The notes under the pieces are model-generated. The model made no database searches. It was given only the letters and a program-made list of their open reading frames with translations, and had not been told where the DNA came from. From Micromonospora sp. R77 (GTDB lineage: Bacteria; Actinomycetota; Actinomycetes; Mycobacteriales; Micromonosporaceae): a stretch of DNA of 64,000 nucleotides. The stretch's first letter is position 1, and each line of letters starts with the position of its first letter. Location of the stretch: the NCBI RefSeq assembly GCF_022747945.1, contig NZ_JALDST010000001.1, positions 1,488,001-1,552,000 of the forward strand. The letters are read 5' to 3'. A program made the position numbers and the translations under genes. Below, piece after piece: positions 18,941 to 26,890 of the stretch.

Positions 18941-18949
18941 TGGGGCCAG

Positions 18950-19828
18950 ATGACCGACACCGGATCTTCCGTCCCGCGACGACAACTCGGACGGCTGCTG
19001 CGGCAGGCTCGCGAGGAGGCCGGCGTCAACCTGGAGGCCGCGGCGAAGACGCTGGAATGGTCGCGGGCGAAGATGTATCGCTTGGAGGCCGGACAGACCT
19101 CGCTACGCACCCATGACGTGAACCTGATGTGTCAGCTCTACGGCACCTCAACCGACCTGACCGAGGTCCTCGTCGCGCTCGCCAGGGAAAGCAAGAGCCG
19201 GGGCTGGTGGCACGCCTACGGTGAGGTGATCCCCGCGTGGTTCGAGCTGTACGTGGGGCTGGAAGCAGCGGCGTGCCGCGTCCGGCAGTACGAAACGAAC
19301 CTGATCCCGGGGCTTCTCCAGACGCCCGAGTACATGTCCACGTTCTTCGAGACAAGGCCCGACCGCACGCCGCAGGAGGTGGCCCAGAAGGTCGCCCTGC
19401 GGATGGAACGGCAGAAGCTCCTGACTCGACGGAGCCCAGCAGCCCCTCGGTTCGAAGCGATCGTCGACGAGTCCGTCCTGCACCGTCCCGTCAGCGACGT
19501 GGAAGCCTGGCGAGCCCAGCTGGCGCATCTGGTCAACGCAGCCCAGGCCAGGAACATCAAGGTCCGCGTCCTACCCAGGAGCGTAGGCCCACACCGCGCG
19601 TCCGCCGCTGGAGCGTTCGTGCTGCTCGACTTCCCCGCGAAGGGCACCCGGCCTGCTGAGCCCAGCACCGTCTACAGCGAATCGCTGACCGGCAGCATCT
19701 ACCTCGACCGACCCAACGAGGTAGAGACGTACTCTTCGGTTTGGAAGACTCTGTGGGACCTTGCCATGGACGAACGCGCGTCCGAGGATCTGGTAGGCGC
19801 CCTGATCAAGGAGACTTACGATGACTGA
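18950..19828 (+). CDS. XRE family regulator with DUF5753 domain
   Basis: A 292-residue protein. The N-terminal HTH (about 10-68: LGRLLRQAREEAGVNLEAAA, WSRAKMYRLEAGQTS) is followed by a DUF5753 domain (about 95-280) with the typical LIPGLLQTPEYM motif. These regulators are coded next to a DUF397 partner, as here (8-bp overlap). In Streptomyces, such pairs act in developmental or stress control; the role here is inferred. Confidence 0.88.
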   Translation: MTDTGSSVPRRQLGRLLRQAREEAGVNLEAAAKTLEWSRAKMYRLEAGQTSLRTHDVNLMCQLYGTSTDLTEVLVALARESKSRGWWHAYGEVIPAWFELYVGLEAAACRVRQYETNLIPGLLQTPEYMSTFFETRPDRTPQEVAQKVALRMERQKLLTRRSPAAPRFEAIVDESVLHRPVSDVEAWRAQLAHLVNAAQARNIKVRVLPRSVGPHRASAAGAFVLLDFPAKGTRPAEPSTVYSESLTGSIYLDRPNEVETYSSVWKTLWDLAMDERASEDLVGALIKETYDD

Positions 19829-20018
19829 GATGACCGAGGCTCGGTGGCGCAAGAGCAGCTACAGCGGCAACGAGGGCAACTGTGTCGAGGTTGCCGACAA
19901 CCTTCCGAACGTCGTGTGTGTCCGTGACAGCAAGGACATCGCCGGCCCGGCGCTTACCTTCGGCGCTGTCCAGTGGGATTCCTTCGTCGAGTTCGTCAAG
20001 GACCAAGCCCGCAACTGA
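19821..20018 (+). CDS. DUF397 family protein
   Basis: The 65-residue protein has the DUF397 signature: RWRKSSYSGNEGNCVEVA, VCVRDSKD and W-x-FVEFVK near the end. It is the usual small partner of DUF5753 XRE regulators and overlaps that gene by 8 bp, implying coupled translation. Confidence 0.9.
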   Translation: MTEMTEARWRKSSYSGNEGNCVEVADNLPNVVCVRDSKDIAGPALTFGAVQWDSFVEFVKDQARN

Positions 20019-20044
20019 GGCGAACCTCGATCTAGGATCTGCAG

Positions 20045-20482
20045 GTGAGGAAACGCCTGCGGGTCATGGTGGGAGTGGTCGTGGCCGGCATGCTCGCCAT
20101 ACCGGCCGTCGTTATCGGCGTCCATGTCGCACACCCTCGTGACGAGGACAGATACCTGGCGTACCTCAAGCGGTGGGGCGATCTGGAGAGCAACAAGCCG
20201 CTGGAAGTACTGCCGCCGACCGCGGATCTCATCGCCGCGGGTGACGCGGCATGCGACTGGCTACGCGAGCAGCCGTACGCCCTCTGGCGGCACGACCCGC
20301 AGTACCGCGAGTTGAGGATCTATCAGCGCTACCTCGATCAGCTCGGCGGCCACCCGCCGAGGTGGGGCGAAGCGCTGCCGAATCTGGGATCCGTGACCTC
20401 GGCAGCATGGACCTACCTGTGTCCGGCGGACCGGGAGCTACGTGAACCCCGCAGCAACCCGTTCGCCCCCGAGCCGGATTGA
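20045..20482 (+). CDS. Putative signal-anchored small protein, unknown function
   Basis: A 145-residue protein begins RKRLRVMVGVVVAGMLAIPA, a signal peptide or anchor. The mature part has two Cys residues (AACDWLRE, YLCPADRE), perhaps a disulfide, and is predicted helical (DAACDWLREQPYALW). It resembles the size and Cys layout of DUF732-type exported proteins, without a firm match. The start is GTG 20045, 27 bp after the DUF397 gene, so it may be the third gene of that unit. Confidence 0.6.
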   Translation: MRKRLRVMVGVVVAGMLAIPAVVIGVHVAHPRDEDRYLAYLKRWGDLESNKPLEVLPPTADLIAAGDAACDWLREQPYALWRHDPQYRELRIYQRYLDQLGGHPPRWGEALPNLGSVTSAAWTYLCPADRELREPRSNPFAPEPD

Positions 20483-20566
20483 ACGACGCCCCTGGGCGTA
20501 GCCCTGCTCGACCAACGCGGTGAGCTGGTCGACGCGTGTTCGGATGGCAGGGCCGAACCAGGGCAG

Positions 20567-20761
20567 CTACGGCCTGCGGTCGGTGATGGCTGCCTCGATA
20601 CGCAGCCCGACGCCGGTCACCACCAGGAAAGCGGCCATGAGGTACGGCTTCCCGCCGTCGTAGCCCGACGACATGGTGAGCAGCGAGGTCAGGAAGCCGC
20701 TGACCAGCAGCACCGTGCCGACCACGCGTACCGTGTCAGCCCGCTTTGATCGAAGGTCCAC
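20567..20761 (-). CDS. Small two-helix membrane protein
   Basis: The 64 residues contain two hydrophobic helices (VRVVGTVLLVSGFLTSLL and YLMAAFLVVTGVGL) joined by a short loop. The start is GTG 20761, preceded by AGGG. No family is recognised. It is divergent from the palindromic promoter at 20792. Confidence 0.5.
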   Translation of the reverse strand: MDLRSKRADTVRVVGTVLLVSGFLTSLLTMSSGYDGGKPYLMAAFLVVTGVGLRIEAAITDRRP

Positions 20762-20791
20762 GATCGGACCCTATCGGAGCGACCGGCATCC

Positions 20792-20819
20792 TTGCCTCTA
20801 TACACCCGGTGTATATACT
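20792..20819 (+). promoter_or_regulatory. Promoter with embedded 17-bp palindrome
   Basis: TTGCCT (20792-20797) and TATACT (20814-20819) form a -35/-10 pair with a 16-nt spacer. The spacer holds the perfect palindrome TATACACC-C-GGTGTATA (20799-20815). Such a site would let a dimeric repressor (PadR-, TetR- or GntR-like) block the promoter of the hydrolase at 20888. No matching regulator is adjacent. Confidence 0.65.
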
Positions 20820-20887
20820 GAGCGAGTAAGTTCACTCGATGGCCGGTCCGTTCCGCACCGGTATCGGGCAACCCACGGGGAGGACCA

Positions 20888-22102
20888 GTGACGATCGAGA
20901 CACCTGTCGGTGGACGAGGGATGACGCGGCGCGGGCTCATCGGAGCCGCGTTGGCCGCGGGGGCCAGCGTGCCGATCGGCGCCGCCGGGCTCGGCGGTCG
21001 CGCGTCGGCGGCCACGACCGACCCGGGACCGGTCCGGCTCACCCTGCCCGCACCGACCGGGCCGTACCCGGTGGGCATGGTTCCGCTGCACCTGATGGAC
21101 CGGTCGCAGCCGGACCCGCTGGCCGGCCCGGGGCGGTACCGGGAGCTGATGGTCAGCGTCTGGTATCCCGCCCGGGACGTGTGGCGCTACCCGCTCGCCC
21201 CGTGGATGACCGCCGCGTCGATGCGCGGGCTGCTGGAGTCCGCCGGGTTCGACCCCACTGCGGTGCTGGCGCCGCTGACGGCCGGTCACGAGGGCGCGCC
21301 GGTACGACGCACGAATCGCCGACTGCCGGTGGTGGTCTACTCGCACGGTGCGGGCAGCCACCGTTCGGACACCACCATCGTGGTCCAGGAACTCGCCAGC
21401 CACGGATATGCGGTGGTCACGGTGGACCACACGTACGACGGGCCCGGCGAGTTCCCCGACGGTCGGGTCACCACCCGGGAGTACGACTACGACTCGACTC
21501 CGTGGACCTACACCCGTGACGTCCGGTTCGTGCTGGATCAGATCGCCGTCCTCGCCACCGGAGACAATCCCGACGTCGACCACCGGCCGCTCCCGGCCGG
21601 GCTGGGCGCCGCCCTCGACCTGGACCGGATCGGCATGTTCGGTTGGTCGAAGGGCGGGACCGCGACGGCTCTCACGATGGCCACCGACCCGCGGGTCCGG
21701 GCCGGGATCAGCTTCGACGGCCCGATGCTGTCGCAGCCGCTGCCCAGCACCGACCTGGACCGGCCCTTCATGTTGTTGACCGCGGAGTTCACCCGCACCG
21801 CGGAGCCCGCCGTCGCCGACTTCTGGTCGCACCTGCTCGGCTGGCGGCTCAACATCCAGGCCGCCGGCGCGGTCCATTCGTCGTACGGCGACAACCAGTG
21901 GCTGGTGCCGCAACTGGCCCGGGTCATCGGGATGAGCGACGCGGAGCTCACCGACTGGATCGGCACCCTTGACCCGGCCCGCGCGGTACGCATCCAGCAG
22001 GCGTACCCGCTGGCGTTCTTCAACCTGCACCTGCGGCACCGCCGGAGCCACCTGCTGCGCGGCCCGAGCCGGTCCTTCCCGGAGGTGATGGTCATTCCGT
22101 GA
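20888..22102 (+). CDS. Tat-exported alpha/beta hydrolase, PAF-acetylhydrolase-like
   Basis: The 404-residue protein has a twin-arginine signal (TRRGLIGAALAAG, residues 13-25) and a lipase-type core. VVVYSHGAGSHRSD gives the oxyanion hole, GWSKGG the nucleophile Ser (about 254), SFDGPM a nearby acid region, and AVHSSYGDNQ the likely His (about 329). The order matches the platelet-activating factor acetylhydrolase/cutinase-like group, so an esterase acting outside the membrane is likely. The start is GTG 20888. Its end overlaps the convergent sigma gene by 11 bp. Confidence 0.8.
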   Translation: MTIETPVGGRGMTRRGLIGAALAAGASVPIGAAGLGGRASAATTDPGPVRLTLPAPTGPYPVGMVPLHLMDRSQPDPLAGPGRYRELMVSVWYPARDVWRYPLAPWMTAASMRGLLESAGFDPTAVLAPLTAGHEGAPVRRTNRRLPVVVYSHGAGSHRSDTTIVVQELASHGYAVVTVDHTYDGPGEFPDGRVTTREYDYDSTPWTYTRDVRFVLDQIAVLATGDNPDVDHRPLPAGLGAALDLDRIGMFGWSKGGTATALTMATDPRVRAGISFDGPMLSQPLPSTDLDRPFMLLTAEFTRTAEPAVADFWSHLLGWRLNIQAAGAVHSSYGDNQWLVPQLARVIGMSDAELTDWIGTLDPARAVRIQQAYPLAFFNLHLRHRRSHLLRGPSRSFPEVMVIP

Positions 22103-23369
22103 GCCGGTGCACCTCGGCGCGCGGGAGTCGGGGCGGGTCGCCCAGCTGATCGCGGCGGCGGGTCAGGTGGGCGATCTGTGCGCTGTTGCCCGTCAGCTCG
22201 ATCGCCCGGTCGTACGCCGCACGCGCCTCTCCCCCGCGACCCAGCCGGCGCAGCAGGTCCGCGCGCGTCGCGTGGTAGGCGTGGTAGCCGGCCAACGCGG
22301 CCTCCAGCCGGTCGACGGCCGCCAACGCCACCTGCGGCCCGTCCAGTTCGGCGACGGCCACCGCCCGATTGAGGGCGACGATCGGCGAGGGGTCGAGCCG
22401 GGCGAGCTGGTCGTAGAGGGCGACGACCTGTGACCAGTCGGTGTCGCGTACGTCGCGGGCCGAGGTGTGCACGGCGTTGACGGCGGCGAGGAGCTGGTAG
22501 CGCCCGGGGGCCACCCCGCTGGCCAGGCGCTCGCGGACCAGCCGGTGCCCCTCGGCGATCAGCGCGGCGTCCCAGGCGTCCCGGTCCTGCTCGTCGAGGG
22601 TGACCAGTTCACCGCCGGCCGAGACGCGCGCGGGGCGGCGGGCCTCGGTGAGGAGCATCAGCGCCAGCAGGCCGGTCACCTCGCCGTCGTCGGGCAGGAG
22701 TGCGTGGACCAGGCGGGTGAGGCGGATCGCCTCGGCGGTCAGGTCGTGCCGGACGGGAGCGCTGTCCGGGCCGGTCGCCAGATAGCCCTCGTTGAAGACG
22801 AGGAAGAGCACGGCGAGCACGCCGGACACCCGTGCCGGGAGGTCGTCGGCCGCCGGCACCCGGTACGGGATGCGCGCCGCCTTGATCTTGGCCTTGGCGC
22901 GGGTGATCCGCCGTTCCATGGTGGTCTGCTGCACCAGGAAGGCGCGGGCGATCTCGGCCACGGTCAAACCGGCGACCATACGCAGCGTCAACGCCACCCG
23001 GGTCTCCGGGGCGAGCGCCGGGTGGCAGCAGGTGAAGATCAGCCGAAGCCGCTCGTCCTCGATCGCGCCGACCGGCTCGGGCGGGTCGTCGTCGGCCAGC
23101 AACTGGGCCTCCCGGTGCTTGTCGTCCCGCTTGTTCTCCCGCCGGATCCGGTCGATCGCCCGGCGGGTGGCGGTGGTGGTCAGCCAGGCGCCGGGGTTGG
23201 GTGGTACGCCGTCGACCGGCCACCGCTCGACCGCCGTCGCGTACGCCTCGGCCGCCGCCTCCTCGGCGATGTCGAGGTCACCGAAGCGCCGGGCCAGGGC
23301 GGCGACGATCCGGGCCCACTCCGCACGGTGGGCCCGGATGATCGCCTCCCGGGCGTCGGTGCCGCTCAC
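22092..23369 (-). CDS. ECF sigma factor of the DGPF-linked group (ECF42-like) with C-terminal SnoaL/TPR-type extension
   Basis: The 425-residue protein has sigma region 2 (about 10-80: AEEAAAEAYATAVERWP, NPGAWLTTTATRRAIDRIRR) and region 4 (about 118-172: LTLRMVAGLTVAEIARAFLV). A roughly 240-residue C-terminal extension contains FNEGYLAT and helical TPR-like repeats, as in ECF42 (DUF6596). In this group the extension is needed for activity and there is no anti-sigma factor. The start overlaps the preceding DGPF gene by 4 bp. Confidence 0.88.
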   Translation of the reverse strand: MSGTDAREAIIRAHRAEWARIVAALARRFGDLDIAEEAAAEAYATAVERWPVDGVPPNPGAWLTTTATRRAIDRIRRENKRDDKHREAQLLADDDPPEPVGAIEDERLRLIFTCCHPALAPETRVALTLRMVAGLTVAEIARAFLVQQTTMERRITRAKAKIKAARIPYRVPAADDLPARVSGVLAVLFLVFNEGYLATGPDSAPVRHDLTAEAIRLTRLVHALLPDDGEVTGLLALMLLTEARRPARVSAGGELVTLDEQDRDAWDAALIAEGHRLVRERLASGVAPGRYQLLAAVNAVHTSARDVRDTDWSQVVALYDQLARLDPSPIVALNRAVAVAELDGPQVALAAVDRLEAALAGYHAYHATRADLLRRLGRGGEARAAYDRAIELTGNSAQIAHLTRRRDQLGDPPRLPRAEVHRLTE

Positions 23370-23689
23370 CGGAACGGCCGCACCTCGACCTTGCGGTTGC
23401 AGGCCCGCGACCCGTCGGCGGCGAGCTTGAGCGCCACGTCGAGGTCGGCGGCCTCGATGATCCAGAAGCCGGCGAGGAACTCCTTCGACTCCACGAAGGG
23501 CCCGTCGGTGAAGAGCGGCTCCCCGCCCCGGTTGTCGATGACGGTGGCCGACTCGGGCGCGGCGAGGCCACCGGCGAAGACCCAGTGCCCGTCGGCCCGG
23601 AGCCGGTCGTTGAACACGTCGATGGCCGCCATCTCGTCGTCGGTGGCGAGGTCGGCCGCGTCGTAGATCACGGAAACCAGGTACTGCAT
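23366..23689 (-). CDS. DGPF/YCII domain protein
   Basis: A 107-residue YCII-fold protein carrying the signature TDGPFVESKEFLAGFWI. Such DGPF proteins are regularly coded next to ECF42 sigma factors and are thought to be linked to their signal or regulon. GGAGA lies about nine nt before ATG 23689. It is the first gene of the pair. Confidence 0.85.
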   Translation of the reverse strand: MQYLVSVIYDAADLATDDEMAAIDVFNDRLRADGHWVFAGGLAAPESATVIDNRGGEPLFTDGPFVESKEFLAGFWIIEAADLDVALKLAADGSRACNRKVEVRPFR

Positions 23690-23815
23690 CTCGGCTCGTC
23701 TCCTGTCGTTCGGGGCACCCGGCGTGGGCGACCGTCCACCCCTGCTACGAACAGCGCCGCCCCGGTCCGACAGCGTGTCACCGGAATTCTTCCCGCCCGT
23801 GCCAGGATGCTCGGC

Positions 23816-24592
23816 ATGTCTCGACGCGCACTGGGCTTCGGCGTACGGGCGGCAGCGTACGAACGGTTCCGGCCGGGGTATCCCGACGAGCTCGCCGACC
23901 TGGTGCTGGCGTACGCGGGTCGGCCGGTGCGGACCGCTCTGGAGATCGGCGCGGGGACCGGCAAGGCGACCCGGCTGTTCGCGCAGCGGGGGGTCACGGT
24001 CACCGCGACCGAACCGGACGGGGCCATGCTCGCCGAGCTGCGCAAGCACGCGCCGGCGACCGTCCGGACCGTGCATGCCGCGTTCGAGCAGCTACGGCCG
24101 GGCGAGCGCCACGACCTGGTGTACGCGGCGGCGGCGCTGCACTGGACGGAACCGGCGGGCCGGTGGTCGCGGATCGCCGCGCTGCTGGAGCCGGGGGGCG
24201 TGGTCGCCTCGTTCGGTGGACCGGTCCGGCTGGCCGACCCGGCCGTGGCGGAGGCGGTGCGGGCGGTCCGGGCCGCGTTCCTGGCGAGCGACGAGGTGCC
24301 GTCCCCGGACGGGACCCCGCCGGAGCAGCCGATGCAGTGGCCGGGCACGGAACTCCAGCGGTCCGGGTTGTTCACCGACGTCCGGCAGACCGTGCTCGAA
24401 CGGCGGATCACGATGAGCGCCGGTGACTACCTCGGCCTGCTGTCGACCATCTCGGCCTATCTGGAACTGCCGGCACCGGTGCAGGAGCAGCTGTACGACC
24501 GGATCGCGCGGGTCCTGCCCGAGACGGTCGAGGTCGACACGGACCTCACCGTCCACCTGGCCCGCCTCCGGCCAGACGCAGATAGTCGCTGA
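23816..24592 (+). CDS. Class I SAM-dependent methyltransferase
   Basis: In 258 residues the motif I strand-loop is ALEIGAGTGKATRLF (about 43-57). ATEPDGAML gives the acidic end of strand 2, and LVYAAAALHWTEPAGRW is the motif IV/post-I region typical of the Methyltransf_11/UbiE-like group. The substrate is unknown. ATG 23816 has AGGA at good spacing; ATG 23807 is the alternative. Its 3' end overlaps the convergent MerR gene by 47 bp. Confidence 0.85.
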   Translation: MSRRALGFGVRAAAYERFRPGYPDELADLVLAYAGRPVRTALEIGAGTGKATRLFAQRGVTVTATEPDGAMLAELRKHAPATVRTVHAAFEQLRPGERHDLVYAAAALHWTEPAGRWSRIAALLEPGGVVASFGGPVRLADPAVAEAVRAVRAAFLASDEVPSPDGTPPEQPMQWPGTELQRSGLFTDVRQTVLERRITMSAGDYLGLLSTISAYLELPAPVQEQLYDRIARVLPETVEVDTDLTVHLARLRPDADSR

Positions 24593-25253
24593 GCCGGGCG
24601 GCGGCGTCGAGCCGGGCGACGCCCTGCGCGGTGAGCCGTCGCCGCCAGTCGTCCAGCGCCCGGGCGAGCGCCTGCGTGCCACCGGCCGTGCGGACCTGCT
24701 GGAGCACGGTCGCGATCCGGTCCAGCGGGTATCCCCCGCGCCGCAGCAGATGGGCCAGCTCGGCGTCCCGGGTGTCGCTCGCGCGGAACACCCGGTGGCC
24801 GGTGACCGGATCGCGCAGCGGGGCGAGGATGCCGACGCTCTCCCAGGTGCGCAGGGTGGCCGGAGTGACCCGCAGCCGGCGCGCGAGTTCGCCGACCGTC
24901 CACGTGCCGGCTCGCGGCGAGTCGTCCGGCCCCGTGGGGAGGCCCGCGATCGCTTCCCGTACCGCGTCCAGGGTGTCCCGGTCGCGCAGCGTCCGGGCGT
25001 GTTCGCGGTCGACGACGAGCAGCGCGTCGTCGAGTCTGCCGGCGTGCAGCGCGGTCATCACCTGGCCGGCGGCCCGGTGGCCGTGGCCGGCGACGAGCGC
25101 CAGGTAGGCGCGGAGCGCCGCCGCGTGCACCTCGGTGTAGCGCCGGTAGCCGCTGGGCGTGCGCTGCGCGGGCGGGAGGAACCCCTCGGCCTCGTAGTTG
25201 CGGACCGCCTGGGTCGAGAGGCCGTGCTCGCGCGCGAGGTCGACCGGTCGCAC
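24546..25253 (-). CDS. MerR family regulator with two HTH domains (TioE-like)
   Basis: The 235-residue protein has two MerR-type winged HTHs, an unusual layout. The first (about 1-70) has RPVDLAREHGLSTQAVRNYE and PSGYRRYTEVH. The second (about 118-185) has TWTVGELARRLRVTPATLRT and GHRVFRASDTRDAELAHLLR. The start GTG 25253 directly abuts one arm of a 12-bp inverted repeat. It is divergent from an erythromycin-esterase-family gene, its likely target. Confidence 0.8.
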   Translation of the reverse strand: MRPVDLAREHGLSTQAVRNYEAEGFLPPAQRTPSGYRRYTEVHAAALRAYLALVAGHGHRAAGQVMTALHAGRLDDALLVVDREHARTLRDRDTLDAVREAIAGLPTGPDDSPRAGTWTVGELARRLRVTPATLRTWESVGILAPLRDPVTGHRVFRASDTRDAELAHLLRRGGYPLDRIATVLQQVRTAGGTQALARALDDWRRRLTAQGVARLDAAARLSDYLRLAGGGPGGR

Positions 25254-25306
25254 GGTGGAGACTTTACCGCGCGGCCACGCAGTTCGGACCGGGAAAAGTC
25301 TCCACC
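25254..25306. promoter_or_regulatory. Shared operator/promoter of the double-HTH MerR and esterase genes
   Basis: GGTGGAGACTTT (25254-25265) and AAAGTCTCCACC (25295-25306) form a perfect 12-bp inverted repeat with a 29-nt spacer. Each arm contains (T/A)AAAGT, a plausible -10 for the gene facing away. The GTG start of the regulator touches the left arm, so that transcript may be leaderless. Confidence 0.6.
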
Positions 25307-25333
25307 GAAGTTTCAACGGTACGGTCGAACCAC

Positions 25334-26458
25334 ATGAGCCAGGACATCCGCGCCCTCGTAACCGAGTCATGTGACCTGCTCGCCCTGGGCGAGCCCACCC
25401 ACCAGGAGCCGGCCTTCGGCCGGATCCGCAACGAGCTGGTCGCCCAGCTGGTCGAGTCGGGCTTCCGGTCGATCGCCCTGGAGACCGACCGGGTGGCCGC
25501 GTTCGCCGTCGACGACCACGTGCGGCACGGCACCGGCAGCCTCGACCAGGTGCTGCGCGACGGCTTCTCCCACTTCGGCGACCTGGACGCCAACCGCCGG
25601 CTGGTCGCCTGGCTGCGGGAGTACAACCGGGACCGGCCCGCACCGGAGCACGTGGCCTTCCACGGGTTCGACGCCCCGACCGACAACACCAGCGCACCGA
25701 GCCCGAGGGCCTTCTTCGAGTACGCCCGCGACTACCTCGACCTCGACCTCGACGTCGCGGCCGTCGCCGGGGACGACCACCGCTGGAGCCGCCAGGAGGC
25801 GATCCTCGACTTCACCGAGTCCATGGGCGCCACGCCCGAGGCGGAGCGGTTGCGCCCGATCGGCGCGGACCTGCTCACCCGGCTGCACGCCCGCGCACCG
25901 GAGCTGATCGCGCGGAGCTCACCGGCCGAGTGGCACCGGGCCCGGGCGCACGTCGACGCCGGCCTCGGGCTGCTGGACTACCACTGGCAGGCGGCCCGGC
26001 CCCTCGGGCAGAGCGACCGGATCTGCCTGCTGCTGGCCACCCGGGACGCGTGGATGGCCCGCAACCTGCGCGACATCCGCAGCGTGGAGGCGGAGCGCGG
26101 GCCGACCCTGGTCTTCGCCCACAACGCCCACCTGCAGCGGAACCCGAGCGCCTGGCGCATGGGCGACCGGAGCGCCGACTGGTACGGCGCCGGGGCGATC
26201 GTCGACTCGCTGCGGCTCGACGACTACGTCTTCGTGGCCGGCAGCCTCGGGCGCAGTGCCGCGCTCGGGTTGGGCGAGCCCGCGCCGGACACCTTCGAGG
26301 GTGCCCTGCAACGCCGGGTCACCGACTGGGGTCTGGTCCCGGCCGGCGAGCTGCCCCCGGCCGCGACCCGCACGGACACCGTGCCGCAGCAGGGCTACTT
26401 CCCGCTCGAACAGGCGACCGTCGACCGGGCCGACGTGATCCTGCACGTCACCGGCTGA
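25334..26458 (+). CDS. Erythromycin esterase family protein
   Basis: The 374-residue protein carries EreA/B-family motifs: LLALGEPTHQEPAFGRIRNE (16-35) with the catalytic-site Glu and His, FRSIALETD, FHGFDAP and VFAHNAHLQR (about 258-267). Ere enzymes hydrolyse the macrolactone of 14-membered macrolides, but many homologues of this family have other or unknown substrates. It is the only gene on its strand behind the inverted-repeat promoter, suggesting induction controlled by the divergent MerR protein. Confidence 0.82.
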   Translation: MSQDIRALVTESCDLLALGEPTHQEPAFGRIRNELVAQLVESGFRSIALETDRVAAFAVDDHVRHGTGSLDQVLRDGFSHFGDLDANRRLVAWLREYNRDRPAPEHVAFHGFDAPTDNTSAPSPRAFFEYARDYLDLDLDVAAVAGDDHRWSRQEAILDFTESMGATPEAERLRPIGADLLTRLHARAPELIARSSPAEWHRARAHVDAGLGLLDYHWQAARPLGQSDRICLLLATRDAWMARNLRDIRSVEAERGPTLVFAHNAHLQRNPSAWRMGDRSADWYGAGAIVDSLRLDDYVFVAGSLGRSAALGLGEPAPDTFEGALQRRVTDWGLVPAGELPPAATRTDTVPQQGYFPLEQATVDRADVILHVTG

Positions 26459-26550
26459 GCCGGGGCAGCGGCGGGTGGGAGGTGGGGCGGCAGCCGGGGA
26501 CCCGGCCGCCGCCCCGCCGCGCCGGGGAGGGCGCGGATCGCGACGCCGTT

Positions 26551-26578
26551 CGGATGACCAGGGGGGGTAGGTCATCCG
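26551..26578. repeat. Inverted repeat, possible operator or terminator
   Basis: CGGATGACC and GGTCATCCG are perfect 9-bp arms around AGGGGGGGTA. With mismatches, the pairing extends outward on both sides (GACGCCGT and ACGGTGTC). It lies 93 bp after the esterase stop. Confidence 0.55.
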
Positions 26579-26593
26579 GACGGTGTCGCCGTC

Positions 26594-26641
26594 CCGACGC
26601 CGGGCGGGCGGAGGGGGGTGGGTTTCCCGCCCGGGCGTCGG
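26594..26641. terminator. Large GC-rich hairpin
   Basis: CCGACGCCGGGCGGG (26594-26608) pairs with CCCGCCCGGGCGTCGG (26626-26641) apart from a one-base bulge, around a 17-nt loop. It is probably a transcription terminator for the esterase gene. Confidence 0.5.
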
Positions 26642-26890
26642 AGGTCGGTGGGCATCTCGCGGGTGAGCAGCCGCGCGAGGGCCTGTCCAACCTCTCGTGC
26701 CCCTCAGCGCCGGGTCCTCGCCGAATGTCACACCGTCACCGTGTGGCGTCCCGGCCCGGACCGACAGCGACGGCCCGGCCCGGCCCGGCGCCAGGGGTAC
26801 GCGGGCGGCGTCCGCCGATCACGGGCGTCGCCGCGCAGCCCGCTGGCATATGCTGCCCGCGTCCACACGGGGGCCTCGGGGGAGAGTGAC

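Larger units (their letters stand above)
26459..26890. other. Intergenic region with two strong dyads
   Basis: No supportable gene is present in these 432 bp. It carries a dyad CGGATGACC/GGTCATCCG (26551-26559, 26570-26578) and a larger hairpin at 26594-26641, followed by the promoter region of the lipoprotein gene. Confidence 0.5.

Noticed and set aside
14338..20800. Complete integrative element with integrase and att sites
   Set aside because: No integrase, no excisionase and no second copy of the tRNA end were found in the window.
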